From the NCBI GenBank assembly GCA_012842325.1, contig DUTA01000075.1, positions 1-13,844 of the forward strand: a DNA stretch of 13,844 nt, in the 5' to 3' direction. The notes below the pieces were generated by a model. That model searched no databases. It was not told the DNA's origin and was given only the letters and a program-made list of their open reading frames with translations. Positions 7,867 to 13,192 of this stretch are shown piece by piece. This DNA comes from Bacillota bacterium. Its GTDB lineage: Bacteria; Bacillota; DTU030. Position 1 is the first letter of the stretch. Each line of letters starts with the position of its first letter. Made by a program: the position numbers and the translations under genes.

Positions 7867-9228
7867 TTACATAGCCCTGGTCCCAGCCTCGGTCTCCACC
7901 AGCTGGAGGATCTTTTCCTCATCCCCCGTCACCGCATTGATGTAGACCAGATAGGTGTCCCCGTTCACCTTCCCCCTGACCTCATAGCACAATTTTTCCT
8001 CCAGGTTGCTCATGGGGATGACGGCAAGTCTTGTACGCTGGACCTCCATCTGGCGGGATACCTTCTTTTCGGCTTCTTCCGGGGTAAGTTTCGGTTGGGG
8101 CAGATCCCGCTTGTGGTGGGCCATCAAAAAGCCCATGGCATCATAGGCTATTATTTCCCCGTCGTCCAGGGCCACAGTCACCTTAATCAGATCCGGATAG
8201 ATAATGACCCCGTCCTCCTGGGCGGCAAAGCTCACCGACAGCCGGTTGCCCTCCCTTATGGTTCCAGTAGGCACCATCCTGGCCAGGCCCCGCTGGGCCA
8301 AAAAGTCTTCCGCCCTGGCCAGGGCCTCGGTAAGGGAAAGCTTGCTCTCCCGGGGTAGGCGGGAATTGAGCATCCAGACCACATGGCCGCCCTGCTGGGA
8401 CACATCCAGGGCGATCTGCCCCCTGTTCTCCCCTTCCCTCTCGATGGTAAGGCTGTAGGCGGGGATCCGGCCCCTGGTCTTGCGGATCTCCCCGATCTTG
8501 TATCCCGCCTCGCCCGCAAGGTCCAGGAATTCCAGGGCAATTTCCCGGGCCTGGGCTTCGCTGATCCTTTCTCCTGTCAGCCCCTTGGGTTCCTGCTCTT
8601 CAATGTGATCGGAGAAGGGGCCGTCATAGGTCAGGGTGGGGGCCTGATCCCGCAGCTTCTCATCCAGCTTGCTGAAACCGTCGGCAATGCTCTGGGCTCG
8701 GGGTGTGAGCTTTTTGTTCCGGCTCAAACTGGCAAAGGAACGCCACTGGAAACCCTCTTCCCCTATTCCGGCCATGATTTCCCTTAAGCCCGCGTGGATT
8801 TCCCTTGTCTGCTCATGGAGCTGGGCCAGCTGCTGCCACTCCTCGGCTTCCAGCTCCAGCCCCCGGGCCTGCTTCTCCGCCAAAACGTAGCAGTAGTCCC
8901 CCAGCTGGGCCAGATACTGCTGGCTGCGCATCATATTGACCATCCCGACGGGCATATTGGCCAGGTTGGCGCGGGCATTCTCCGCCTCGTGCCAGACACT
9001 GGTCAGAGACATAATCCTCTGCCCGCTGGACCCGGAGGCCAGGCTCTTGCCCAAAAGGGTATCCAGGTTTTCCATATTTTTCAGCAAATCGAAAAAGGCC
9101 CGCTGGTAGCTGGCTTCCAGGGCGTTTTCCGTGGCCCGGGCCCGCCTCTGGGTCTGCCAGAGCCACCACCCGCCGCCCACAAGCAGGAGCAGGCTCAACC
9201 CAAGGGCGACAATCCTTCGTGCATTCAC
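7867..9228 (-). CDS. ypeB: germination protein YpeB
   Basis: A 453-residue protein matching YpeB in length and architecture. In Bacillus, YpeB is made in the forespore, sits at the inner spore membrane and is needed for SleB stability and localisation. Visible parts are a short N-terminus, one membrane anchor (about 6-23), a mostly helical domain with the conserved YDGPFSDHIE near 201-210, then three PepSY-like repeats to the C-terminus (for example LTEALARAEDFL and LTPEEAEKKVSRQME). The start is placed at GTG 9228, six bases after GGAGGTG. An in-frame GTG at 9237 lies inside that ribosome site and is rejected. It follows sleB by 18 bases in the same transcript, the usual order, and ends before the bidirectional terminator. 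Confidence 0.93.
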   Translation of the reverse strand: MNARRIVALGLSLLLLVGGGWWLWQTQRRARATENALEASYQRAFFDLLKNMENLDTLLGKSLASGSSGQRIMSLTSVWHEAENARANLANMPVGMVNMMRSQQYLAQLGDYCYVLAEKQARGLELEAEEWQQLAQLHEQTREIHAGLREIMAGIGEEGFQWRSFASLSRNKKLTPRAQSIADGFSKLDEKLRDQAPTLTYDGPFSDHIEEQEPKGLTGERISEAQAREIALEFLDLAGEAGYKIGEIRKTRGRIPAYSLTIEREGENRGQIALDVSQQGGHVVWMLNSRLPRESKLSLTEALARAEDFLAQRGLARMVPTGTIREGNRLSVSFAAQEDGVIIYPDLIKVTVALDDGEIIAYDAMGFLMAHHKRDLPQPKLTPEEAEKKVSRQMEVQRTRLAVIPMSNLEEKLCYEVRGKVNGDTYLVYINAVTGDEEKILQLVETEAGTRAM

Positions 9229-9246
9229 CGTTCCCACCTCCCGGTA

Positions 9247-9774
9247 CTAAAGTCCAAAGACATGTTCCCCGATCTGGGTGATGATGCGCCTGGTCCAGAT
9301 CCAGGGACTGGTAGCGGTACCCGGATTCCAAAAGAAAAGGGAGCCATAGGAGGGATCCCAGCCGTTTAAGGCCTGCTCGGCCGCCCGGACATGCTCCTCG
9401 GTGACGGGGGCAGTCCAGAAGGTCCCGTTCAGGACCGGCTCAAAGGCCCAGGGTTCAAAGAGGACCCCCGCCACTGTATTGGGAAAGCGGGGATTCCGGA
9501 CCCGGTTGACAATCACCGCGGCAACGGCCACCTGACCCTCGTAGGGCTCTCCCCGGGCTTCCGAAGCCACCATGCGGGCCAGGAGCCAAACATCATCGTA
9601 ATTGGGTTCCCCCACCTGGGGGGCATAGGCGGTTTCCGTTTCCCAGCCGACGTAGGGCTCCTCCTGCAGCCGGGTAGAGACCCCCACGGCCAGCACCACC
9701 ACTACCAGGGCGGCAGCCAGAGCAAGGCGGAGCCGCTGGTCGCCCTGGCTGCCCCGGCCCTTTTCCCCAACCAT
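9247..9774 (-). CDS. sleB: spore cortex-lytic enzyme, SleB-type cell wall hydrolase (short form)
   Basis: A 175-residue protein with the Hydrolase_2 (SleB/CwlJ) catalytic domain at about 60-175. Members act as lytic transglycosylases on muramic-lactam cortex during germination. ARMVASEARGEPYEGQVAVA (66-85) holds the conserved catalytic glutamate E72; NRVRNPRFPNTVAGVLFEP and the C-terminal GEHVFGL also fit. The N-terminus has one hydrophobic segment (17-33) that may be an anchor or uncleaved signal. The N-terminal peptidoglycan-binding domain of Bacillus SleB (about 305 residues) is absent. The start is ATG at 9774, preceded by GGAGGGAGG. Cotranscription with ypeB argues for SleB rather than CwlJ. 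A sigma-G promoter is expected, but I could not place one convincingly. Confidence 0.9.
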   Translation of the reverse strand: MVGEKGRGSQGDQRLRLALAAALVVVVLAVGVSTRLQEEPYVGWETETAYAPQVGEPNYDDVWLLARMVASEARGEPYEGQVAVAAVIVNRVRNPRFPNTVAGVLFEPWAFEPVLNGTFWTAPVTEEHVRAAEQALNGWDPSYGSLFFWNPGTATSPWIWTRRIITQIGEHVFGL

Positions 9775-9884
9775 TTTTCAACCTCCCTCCAAAGAAAAGT
9801 GTGTTTTCGACGCCAGCAATTTATCCCATCTTAGATTGCCCCGGAACATGCCCTTCAATACTAGGATATTTCCTGCCGGGCCAA

Positions 9885-9913
9885 TTACATCTTTACCTCT
9901 CCTTGAATATAGT
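9885..9913 (+). promoter_or_regulatory. candidate promoter of the serine protease operon
   Basis: TATAGT at 9908-9913 lies 18 bases after ATTACA (9884-9889), a weak -35, and 31 bases before the ATG. The ten-base word TGAATATAGT that contains this -10 recurs at 12062-12071 before the YbaB-like gene. Confidence 0.35.
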
Positions 9914-9944
9914 GTACTGAGGTCCGCGGAAGGGAGGTAGCCCC

Positions 9945-10973
9945 ATGGAAAGATTGCGGAGAATCCTCAAGAAGGCAAGAAGCCGCCTCTTTCCCCTGCG
10001 CAATGTGGTGGGGGTTGGTCTGGGCTACAAGGAAAGGGACCGGGAGAATACGGGCGAGCTCTCGGTGGTGGTCTTTGTTTCCCGGAAAGAGGACCACCGG
10101 GACCTGGAACCCCACGATACCATCCCCCGTTCCATAGATTCAGTACCGACCGATGTGGTGGAAATCGGGGAGGTTAAATTCCTGGCGGAACGGACGGGAA
10201 AGTGGCGGCCGGCCAAACCCGGAATTAGCATTGGACACCAGCAGATCACCGCCGGCACCTTCGGCGCCCTGGTCAGGGACAACGAAACAGGGGAAGAGCT
10301 GATCCTTTCCAACAACCACGTCCTGGCCAATTCCACCAACGGCCACGACGGCAGGGCCGCCCTGGGGGACATGATCCTTCAGCCGGGCCCCTACGACGGC
10401 GGCACCCAGGAGGATGCCATCGCCGTCCTCCACCGTTTTGTTCCCATCAACGCCGAACTCCGCACCCCTGACTGCCGGGTAGCTAAACTGGCCGAAAGGT
10501 TTGAAAACCGGATCTTGCGCCTGGTGCGGCCGGATTATAAGGTTCAGTTCCTGAAAGCCGAAGCAAGGGGGAATCTGGTGGACTGCGCCGTCGCCAAACC
10601 CCTTTCCCCCCGGCTGGTTGACCCGGAAATTGTAGAGGTCGGCTACGTCAATGGTGTAGCCACCATGCAGCCGGGCCTGAAGGTCCAGAAAAGCGGGCGG
10701 ACCACGGGCCTCACCCGGGGCGAGGTCAAGTACATCGCTGCCACCCTGCGGGTGCAGATGGCCCCGGACACCTATGCCATTTTCACCGACCAGGCTGTGG
10801 CTGACCTGCAGAGCGCCGGCGGGGACAGCGGCTCCCTGGTCCTCGACGAGGAAAACAGGGCCGTGGGCCTCCTCTTTGCCGGCTCCGAAAAATACACGAT
10901 TATCAACCAGATCAACCATGTCCTGGACCAGCTGGGGGTCAGCCTGGTCACGGGAAAGGAGGAGAAAGAATGA
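9945..10973 (+). CDS. trypsin-like serine protease without signal peptide
   Basis: A 342-residue protein with a chymotrypsin-fold protease core. The apparent triad is H125 in LSNNHVLA (121-128), D213 in LVDCAVAK (211-218) and S295 in GGDSGSLVL (292-300). The N-terminus carries NVVGVGLGYK (20-29), a glycine-rich strand often found in cytoplasmic bacterial trypsin-like proteins, then a basic linker. There is no signal peptide, membrane helix or PDZ domain, so it should stay in the compartment where it is made, unlike HtrA/HtrC proteases. The start is ATG at 9945 after GGGAGG. It overlaps the next small gene by four bases (ATGA). It is divergent from sleB-ypeB across 170 bases, so a role in spore protein processing is possible but unproven. 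Confidence 0.85.
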   Translation: MERLRRILKKARSRLFPLRNVVGVGLGYKERDRENTGELSVVVFVSRKEDHRDLEPHDTIPRSIDSVPTDVVEIGEVKFLAERTGKWRPAKPGISIGHQQITAGTFGALVRDNETGEELILSNNHVLANSTNGHDGRAALGDMILQPGPYDGGTQEDAIAVLHRFVPINAELRTPDCRVAKLAERFENRILRLVRPDYKVQFLKAEARGNLVDCAVAKPLSPRLVDPEIVEVGYVNGVATMQPGLKVQKSGRTTGLTRGEVKYIAATLRVQMAPDTYAIFTDQAVADLQSAGGDSGSLVLDEENRAVGLLFAGSEKYTIINQINHVLDQLGVSLVTGKEEKE

Positions 10974-11134
10974 GCGGGCAACAAGAAGGCTGCTCCAAAG
11001 TGAACCCCTTCACCCTGTTTTTGATTTTAATACTGCTCCTGGCAGCCAGCGGCACCCTGGCCGCCCTCGCCGATGCCCTCCGCCCCCTGGTAACAAAGGC
11101 AGCCCTTGACACATACCATAACAAAGAAGGTTAA
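10970..11134 (+). CDS. 54-residue single-pass membrane microprotein, translationally coupled to the protease
   Basis: ATG at 10970 overlaps the protease TGA (ATGA) and is preceded by AAAGGAGG at an ideal distance, so it is very probably translated. It encodes 54 residues ending at TAA 11132-11134: a polar start with one Cys, the hydrophobic run NPFTLFLILILLLAASGTL (about 12-30) and a short amphipathic, charged tail. The core FLILILLL recurs in the antisense microprotein at 12931-13017. The family is not recognised. Coupling to a protease that has no export signal suggests that it could tether or regulate the enzyme at a membrane; this is inference. Confidence 0.75.
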   Translation: MSGQQEGCSKVNPFTLFLILILLLAASGTLAALADALRPLVTKAALDTYHNKEG

Positions 11135-11164
11135 ACAAGGGTCTCTCAGGTCAGAACCGGGCCC

Positions 11165-11187
11165 CCTGGCCTGGGCCCCTGGCCAGG
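11165..11187. repeat. GC-rich hairpin between the microprotein and paralogue A
   Basis: CCTGGCC and GGCCAGG form a seven-pair stem with a nine-base loop, 30 bases ahead of the next gene. No T-run follows, so it is more likely an mRNA processing or stability element than a terminator. Confidence 0.3.
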
Positions 11188-11217
11188 AAATAGCCTTTGG
11201 CAAGGGAGGGAATAGCG

Positions 11218-11544
11218 GTGCCGATACCCCAGTTGGAAGCCAAGGATATTACCTTCTTCCTCGCCGTTAAACCATACATGAGCACCAGGGCCCAGCGGCT
11301 GCTGGATGTAATCCTTTTCCTGACCAATCCCGGCCTCCAGTCCCGGGGCGATGCCCCGGATCCCGTGCCCCTTCTCACCTTACTGCACCTGGTAAAAAAC
11401 ACGGCCTCCCCTCCTCCCCCGCCGTCCCCGGTACCGGAGCTGCCCCGGGCCCCGGAGCTGGTGAAATCACCGGACGGGGAGGAAAAAGGAGCGGGGGAAA
11501 GGGATGGGCAAGGGGGTGGAGCAGATGAAGGGGCTGCCCCTTGA
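11218..11544 (+). CDS. small paralogue A of a three-member tandem family, with Pro/Gly-rich tail
   Basis: A 108-residue protein of unknown function. Residues 1-62 carry the module shared with the next two genes: a KD dipeptide at 9-10, LAVKPY at 15-20, then a predicted helix and a second leucine-rich helix (VPLLTLLHLVKN, 50-61). A proline run (PPPPPSPVPELP) and a glycine/acid-rich disordered tail make it longer than its siblings. The start is taken as GTG 11218, eight bases after GGGAGG, because it places D10, A16, K18 and P19 exactly as in B and C. A TTG at 11197 is also in frame. Its end overlaps the start of B by 20 bases. No membrane segment or catalytic motif is seen. Confidence 0.7.
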   Translation: MPIPQLEAKDITFFLAVKPYMSTRAQRLLDVILFLTNPGLQSRGDAPDPVPLLTLLHLVKNTASPPPPPSPVPELPRAPELVKSPDGEEKGAGERDGQGGGADEGAAP

Positions 11545-11722
11545 ACCGCGGGACATCTCTGTCCTGGAAGCCCTCAAGCCCTTCCTGAGCCCCCGGGGGC
11601 AAGAACTGGTGGCCGTAATGACCAGCCTGGTCCGTGTTTTTAATGCGGAACAGGGAAAGGGTTATGATCCCGAAGCCCTGGTGAACCTGATCCGGCTCCT
11701 GGGCCAGGAAAGGATTGTCTGA
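11525..11722 (+). CDS. small paralogue B of the tandem family
   Basis: A 65-residue protein of unknown function. It begins MKGLPLEPRDISVLEALKPF; the motif LSPRGQELV follows at 21-29, then a helix to about 40 and the leucine-rich DPEALVNLIRLLG at 48-60. The start is ATG 11525 behind GGGGGTGGAG. The ATG at 11504 is in frame but has a poorer site and breaks the register with A and C. The protein is soluble, mostly helical in appearance, without Cys or catalytic signatures. It overlaps A and is followed 36 bases later by C, so all three should be made together. Confidence 0.75.
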   Translation: MKGLPLEPRDISVLEALKPFLSPRGQELVAVMTSLVRVFNAEQGKGYDPEALVNLIRLLGQERIV

Positions 11723-11758
11723 AGGGATGACCGCAAAAGCAGGTAAGGAGGAGAGATT

Positions 11759-11959
11759 ATGACCAACATCCCCTTTGATTCTAAGGATCTGTCCCTGATC
11801 CTCGCCATCAAGCCCTTTCTAACCCCCCAGGGTCAAAAAACCATTGACGGCTTTATCAGCATCTTGGAAATCCTGGGACGGCCGGCAGAAACCACGAGAA
11901 AGGAAAAGCCCGACACCCAGGCGGTAGCCAGCCTCATCCGCCTGTTGAGCGAAGAGTAA
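11759..11959 (+). CDS. small paralogue C of the tandem family
   Basis: A 66-residue protein of unknown function, starting at ATG 11759 directly behind AAGGAGGAG. It aligns with A and B from residue 1 without gaps through about residue 40: KD at 9-10, LAIKPF at 15-20, LTPQGQKTID at 21-30. The end carries AVASLIRLLSEE (55-66), matching the leucine-rich second helix of B. It is the last gene before the terminator at 12004-12033. The two-helix pattern with conserved polar residues suggests a small oligomerising or adaptor protein, but no function is known to me. Confidence 0.78.
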   Translation: MTNIPFDSKDLSLILAIKPFLTPQGQKTIDGFISILEILGRPAETTRKEKPDTQAVASLIRLLSEE

Positions 11960-12003
11960 ACTGCCGGTTAAGGGCGGGAAACCAGACAGGTGAGGACAAA
12001 AAT

Positions 12004-12033
12004 CCCTGTTTCCACAAGGAACAGGGTTTTTTT
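12004..12033 (+). terminator. rho-independent terminator after paralogue C
   Basis: CCCTGT-T-TCC pairs with GGA-ACAGGG (one bulged T) around the loop ACAA, followed by seven consecutive T. It closes the transcript carrying the protease, microprotein and paralogues A to C. Confidence 0.88.
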
Positions 12034-12092
12034 CGCAGCCAGGCAAGTAACTGGGAGCTGGTGAATATAGTAGAGGGAGGAGGTGTTCGCAA

Positions 12093-12395
12093 ATGGACAG
12101 TTTTCTGGAAAGGCTCCGCTCCGAATTGGAACTGGTCCAAAGCGCCTTGAAGGAAAAAAAGGTCACAGCCACTGCGGCCGGCGGTTTGGTGAAGGTAACG
12201 GCCAACGGCCACCAGGAGTTAACGGCCGTTTTTCTTGACCCCCAGGCCCTCTACCCCAAGAACCAGGCCCCCCTGGAAGAAGCGGTACTGGCCGCCGTCA
12301 ATGAAGCCATCCAGCTTTCCCGGCAGCTCTTGCGGGAGGAGATTGCCCGCCTGGCCGGCGGAATTAACAGGAACGAGTTTTCCGATTTTTTCTAA
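12093..12395 (+). CDS. divergent YbaB/EbfC-family protein
   Basis: A 100-residue protein with the fold signature of YbaB/EbfC nucleoid-associated proteins. It has an N-terminal helix (1-23), then the central strand motif AAGGLVKVTANGHQELTAVFLD (about 28-49), and the long helix with LEEAVLAAVNEAIQLSRQ (61-78). Canonical YbaB binds DNA as a dimer and is encoded beside dnaX and recR. This copy is instead among small unknown genes and has an altered C-terminus (INRNEFSDFF), so it looks like a specialised paralogue. The start is ATG 12093 behind GGAGGAGGTG. A TATAGT at 12066-12071 may be its promoter -10. The repeat protein follows 32 bases later. Confidence 0.75.
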   Translation: MDSFLERLRSELELVQSALKEKKVTATAAGGLVKVTANGHQELTAVFLDPQALYPKNQAPLEEAVLAAVNEAIQLSRQLLREEIARLAGGINRNEFSDFF

Positions 12396-12427
12396 AGACA
12401 GGGAAAGGATTCCCCCACCGAAAGGAT

Positions 12428-12895
12428 GTGGTACAGGTGGCCGAGCAACAGGGAAGTTCCCCGCCCGACCGGCCGGAATTTATGGATGCGGTGGTACAGC
12501 TATTACAGCGCCAGGGGGAAAAGCTCAACCCGGCCGAGCTCCTTGGTTTATTGAGCCTCTGCAACCTCCTGGGAATTGTGAGCTTCTTAAACAAGGGGGG
12601 CAGCAGCCCTCCCCGGAGTTTGGAGACCATTGCCGCCCTGGCCCGGGGCCTGGCCAAAGAGGAGGCCGGGAGCACCGAGGCTGTGGGTTCCCGGTCCCTG
12701 CTCCCTGCCCTCATGTCTCTCCTGGAAGCCAAAGGGGGACAAAGGATGAACCCCGCCGGCATATTGGCCCTGGTCAACCTGCTGGAAGAAACGGGCAAAA
12801 AAGAAAAAAAGCCGGAACCGGCGGAACAGGAACCCAAAGGAGTGTCAGTCCCGGCCCAGCCAGTGCAGGGGCCCGGGGAAGAAAGAAGTGAGTAA
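12428..12895 (+). CDS. unknown protein with two copies of a leucine-rich helical repeat
   Basis: A 155-residue soluble protein of unknown function. It contains two related segments: FMDAVVQLLQRQGEKLNPAE (18-37, continuing to LLGLLSLCNLL) and LLPALMSLLEAKGGQRMNPA (91-110, continuing to GILALVNLLEE). A short bridging helix (LETIAALARGLAKEE, 65-79) lies between them and a charged, Pro-rich tail follows (122-155). The repeat, a helix ending in LL, then a G-containing turn, NPA and a leucine-rich helix, resembles the second half of paralogues B and C. The start is GTG 12428 (GAAAGGAT close upstream) or GTG 12437, which has better spacing. Probably cotranscribed with the YbaB-like gene. Confidence 0.68.
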   Translation: MVQVAEQQGSSPPDRPEFMDAVVQLLQRQGEKLNPAELLGLLSLCNLLGIVSFLNKGGSSPPRSLETIAALARGLAKEEAGSTEAVGSRSLLPALMSLLEAKGGQRMNPAGILALVNLLEETGKKEKKPEPAEQEPKGVSVPAQPVQGPGEERSE

Positions 12896-12911
12896 AGGGC
12901 CGAAGAAACGT

Positions 12912-12925
12912 GGCCACTGATGGCC
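12912..12925 (-). terminator. weak hairpin at the convergent gene ends
   Basis: On the minus strand GGCCA, loop TCAG and TGGCC form a five-pair GC-rich stem followed by the pyrimidine-rich ACGTTTCTTC, a few bases after the stop of the antisense microprotein. It may serve as its terminator. The evidence is only the stem and the T-rich tail. Confidence 0.35.
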
Positions 12926-12930
12926 CCAAT

Positions 12931-13017
12931 TTAGAACCAATCTCCCAAAAGAAGCAGGATCAGGATCAGAAACACCAGAAAGGCTTTGTCGTTCTTGCTG
13001 CCGGCAAAATCGGTCAT
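12931..13017 (-). CDS. 28-residue membrane microprotein, tiny sporulation-type transmembrane protein
   Basis: A minus-strand frame of 28 residues starts at ATG 13017 behind AAAGGGGGATTAGC and stops at TAA 12931-12933. It begins MTDFAGSKND and continues into the hydrophobic core AFLVFLILILLLLG, ending DWF. Such very short proteins, a Gly/polar head followed by one LFLILILLL-type helix, are common in spore-forming Firmicutes; the Bacillus YjcZ-like tiny membrane proteins are the known comparison. A sporulation-type -10 (CATACTA) sits 60 bases upstream. It is the only protein-coding gene that I accept on the minus strand right of 9774. The length prevents a firm family call. Confidence 0.72.
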   Translation of the reverse strand: MTDFAGSKNDKAFLVFLILILLLLGDWF

Positions 13018-13077
13018 GCTAATCCCCCTTTCTCAACCTCCACCTGAAATAACGCCAGGTATCCCTGGGCTAAATCA

Positions 13078-13107
13078 TAGTATGCAAGCACTGGCAGATG
13101 TGTTACA
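13078..13107 (-). promoter_or_regulatory. sporulation-type promoter of the 28-residue microprotein
   Basis: On the minus strand CATACTA (13078-13084) equals the consensus -10 for the forespore factors sigma-F/sigma-G. TGTAAC (13102-13107), 17 bases upstream, is a partial -35. The -10 is also one base from the sigma-E form, so the factor is not settled. The predicted start leaves a leader of about 55 bases to the ATG. Confidence 0.5.
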
Positions 13108-13124
13108 AAAGGCCCCGGGCCCGG

Positions 13125-13153
13125 CACGGGTGGGAAGCCGGACACATAAAATA
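13125..13153 (+). promoter_or_regulatory. sigma-K-like promoter of the Trp/Pro-rich gene
   Basis: CACG (13125-13128), spacer of 16, then CATAAAATA (13145-13153): the -10 is an exact match to CATAnnnTA and the -35 fits three of four positions of mACm, the sigma-K pattern of late mother-cell genes. The predicted transcription start is near 13160, 30 to 35 bases before the chosen start codon. Confidence 0.5.
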
Positions 13154-13172
13154 AAAAGCAGGAAAGCCTGCT
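13151..13172 (-). terminator. hairpin with T-run on the minus strand, or 5' hairpin of the plus transcript
   Basis: AGCAGG, a four-base loop and CCTGCT form a perfect six-pair stem. Read on the minus strand it is followed by TTTTTATTTTAT, a textbook terminator tail, although no minus-strand gene is seen to its right. On the plus strand it would lie at the extreme 5' end of the mRNA starting near 13160, where it may affect stability. Confidence 0.5.
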
Positions 13173-13192
13173 CGCCAAAGGGGGTGAAGCTG

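Noticed and set aside
7044..7874. 276-codon plus-strand frame within the patatin gene
   Set aside because: It is a Gly/Pro/Arg-rich shadow frame of a gene with intact catalytic motifs, and it runs through the terminator.
9841..9900. Sigma-G promoter for sleB-ypeB
   Set aside because: GAAATA-N16-CATGTTC and TGTAAT-N15-TATCCTA on the minus strand are only partial matches, so none is annotated although one is expected.
12235..12891. 218-codon frame overlapping the YbaB-like and repeat-protein genes
   Set aside because: The composition is shadow-like, while the other frame holds two proteins with ribosome sites and recognisable patterns.
12986..13192. Long start for the Trp/Pro-rich protein
   Set aside because: It would cross the antisense microprotein gene and both promoter candidates; no ribosome site supports it.
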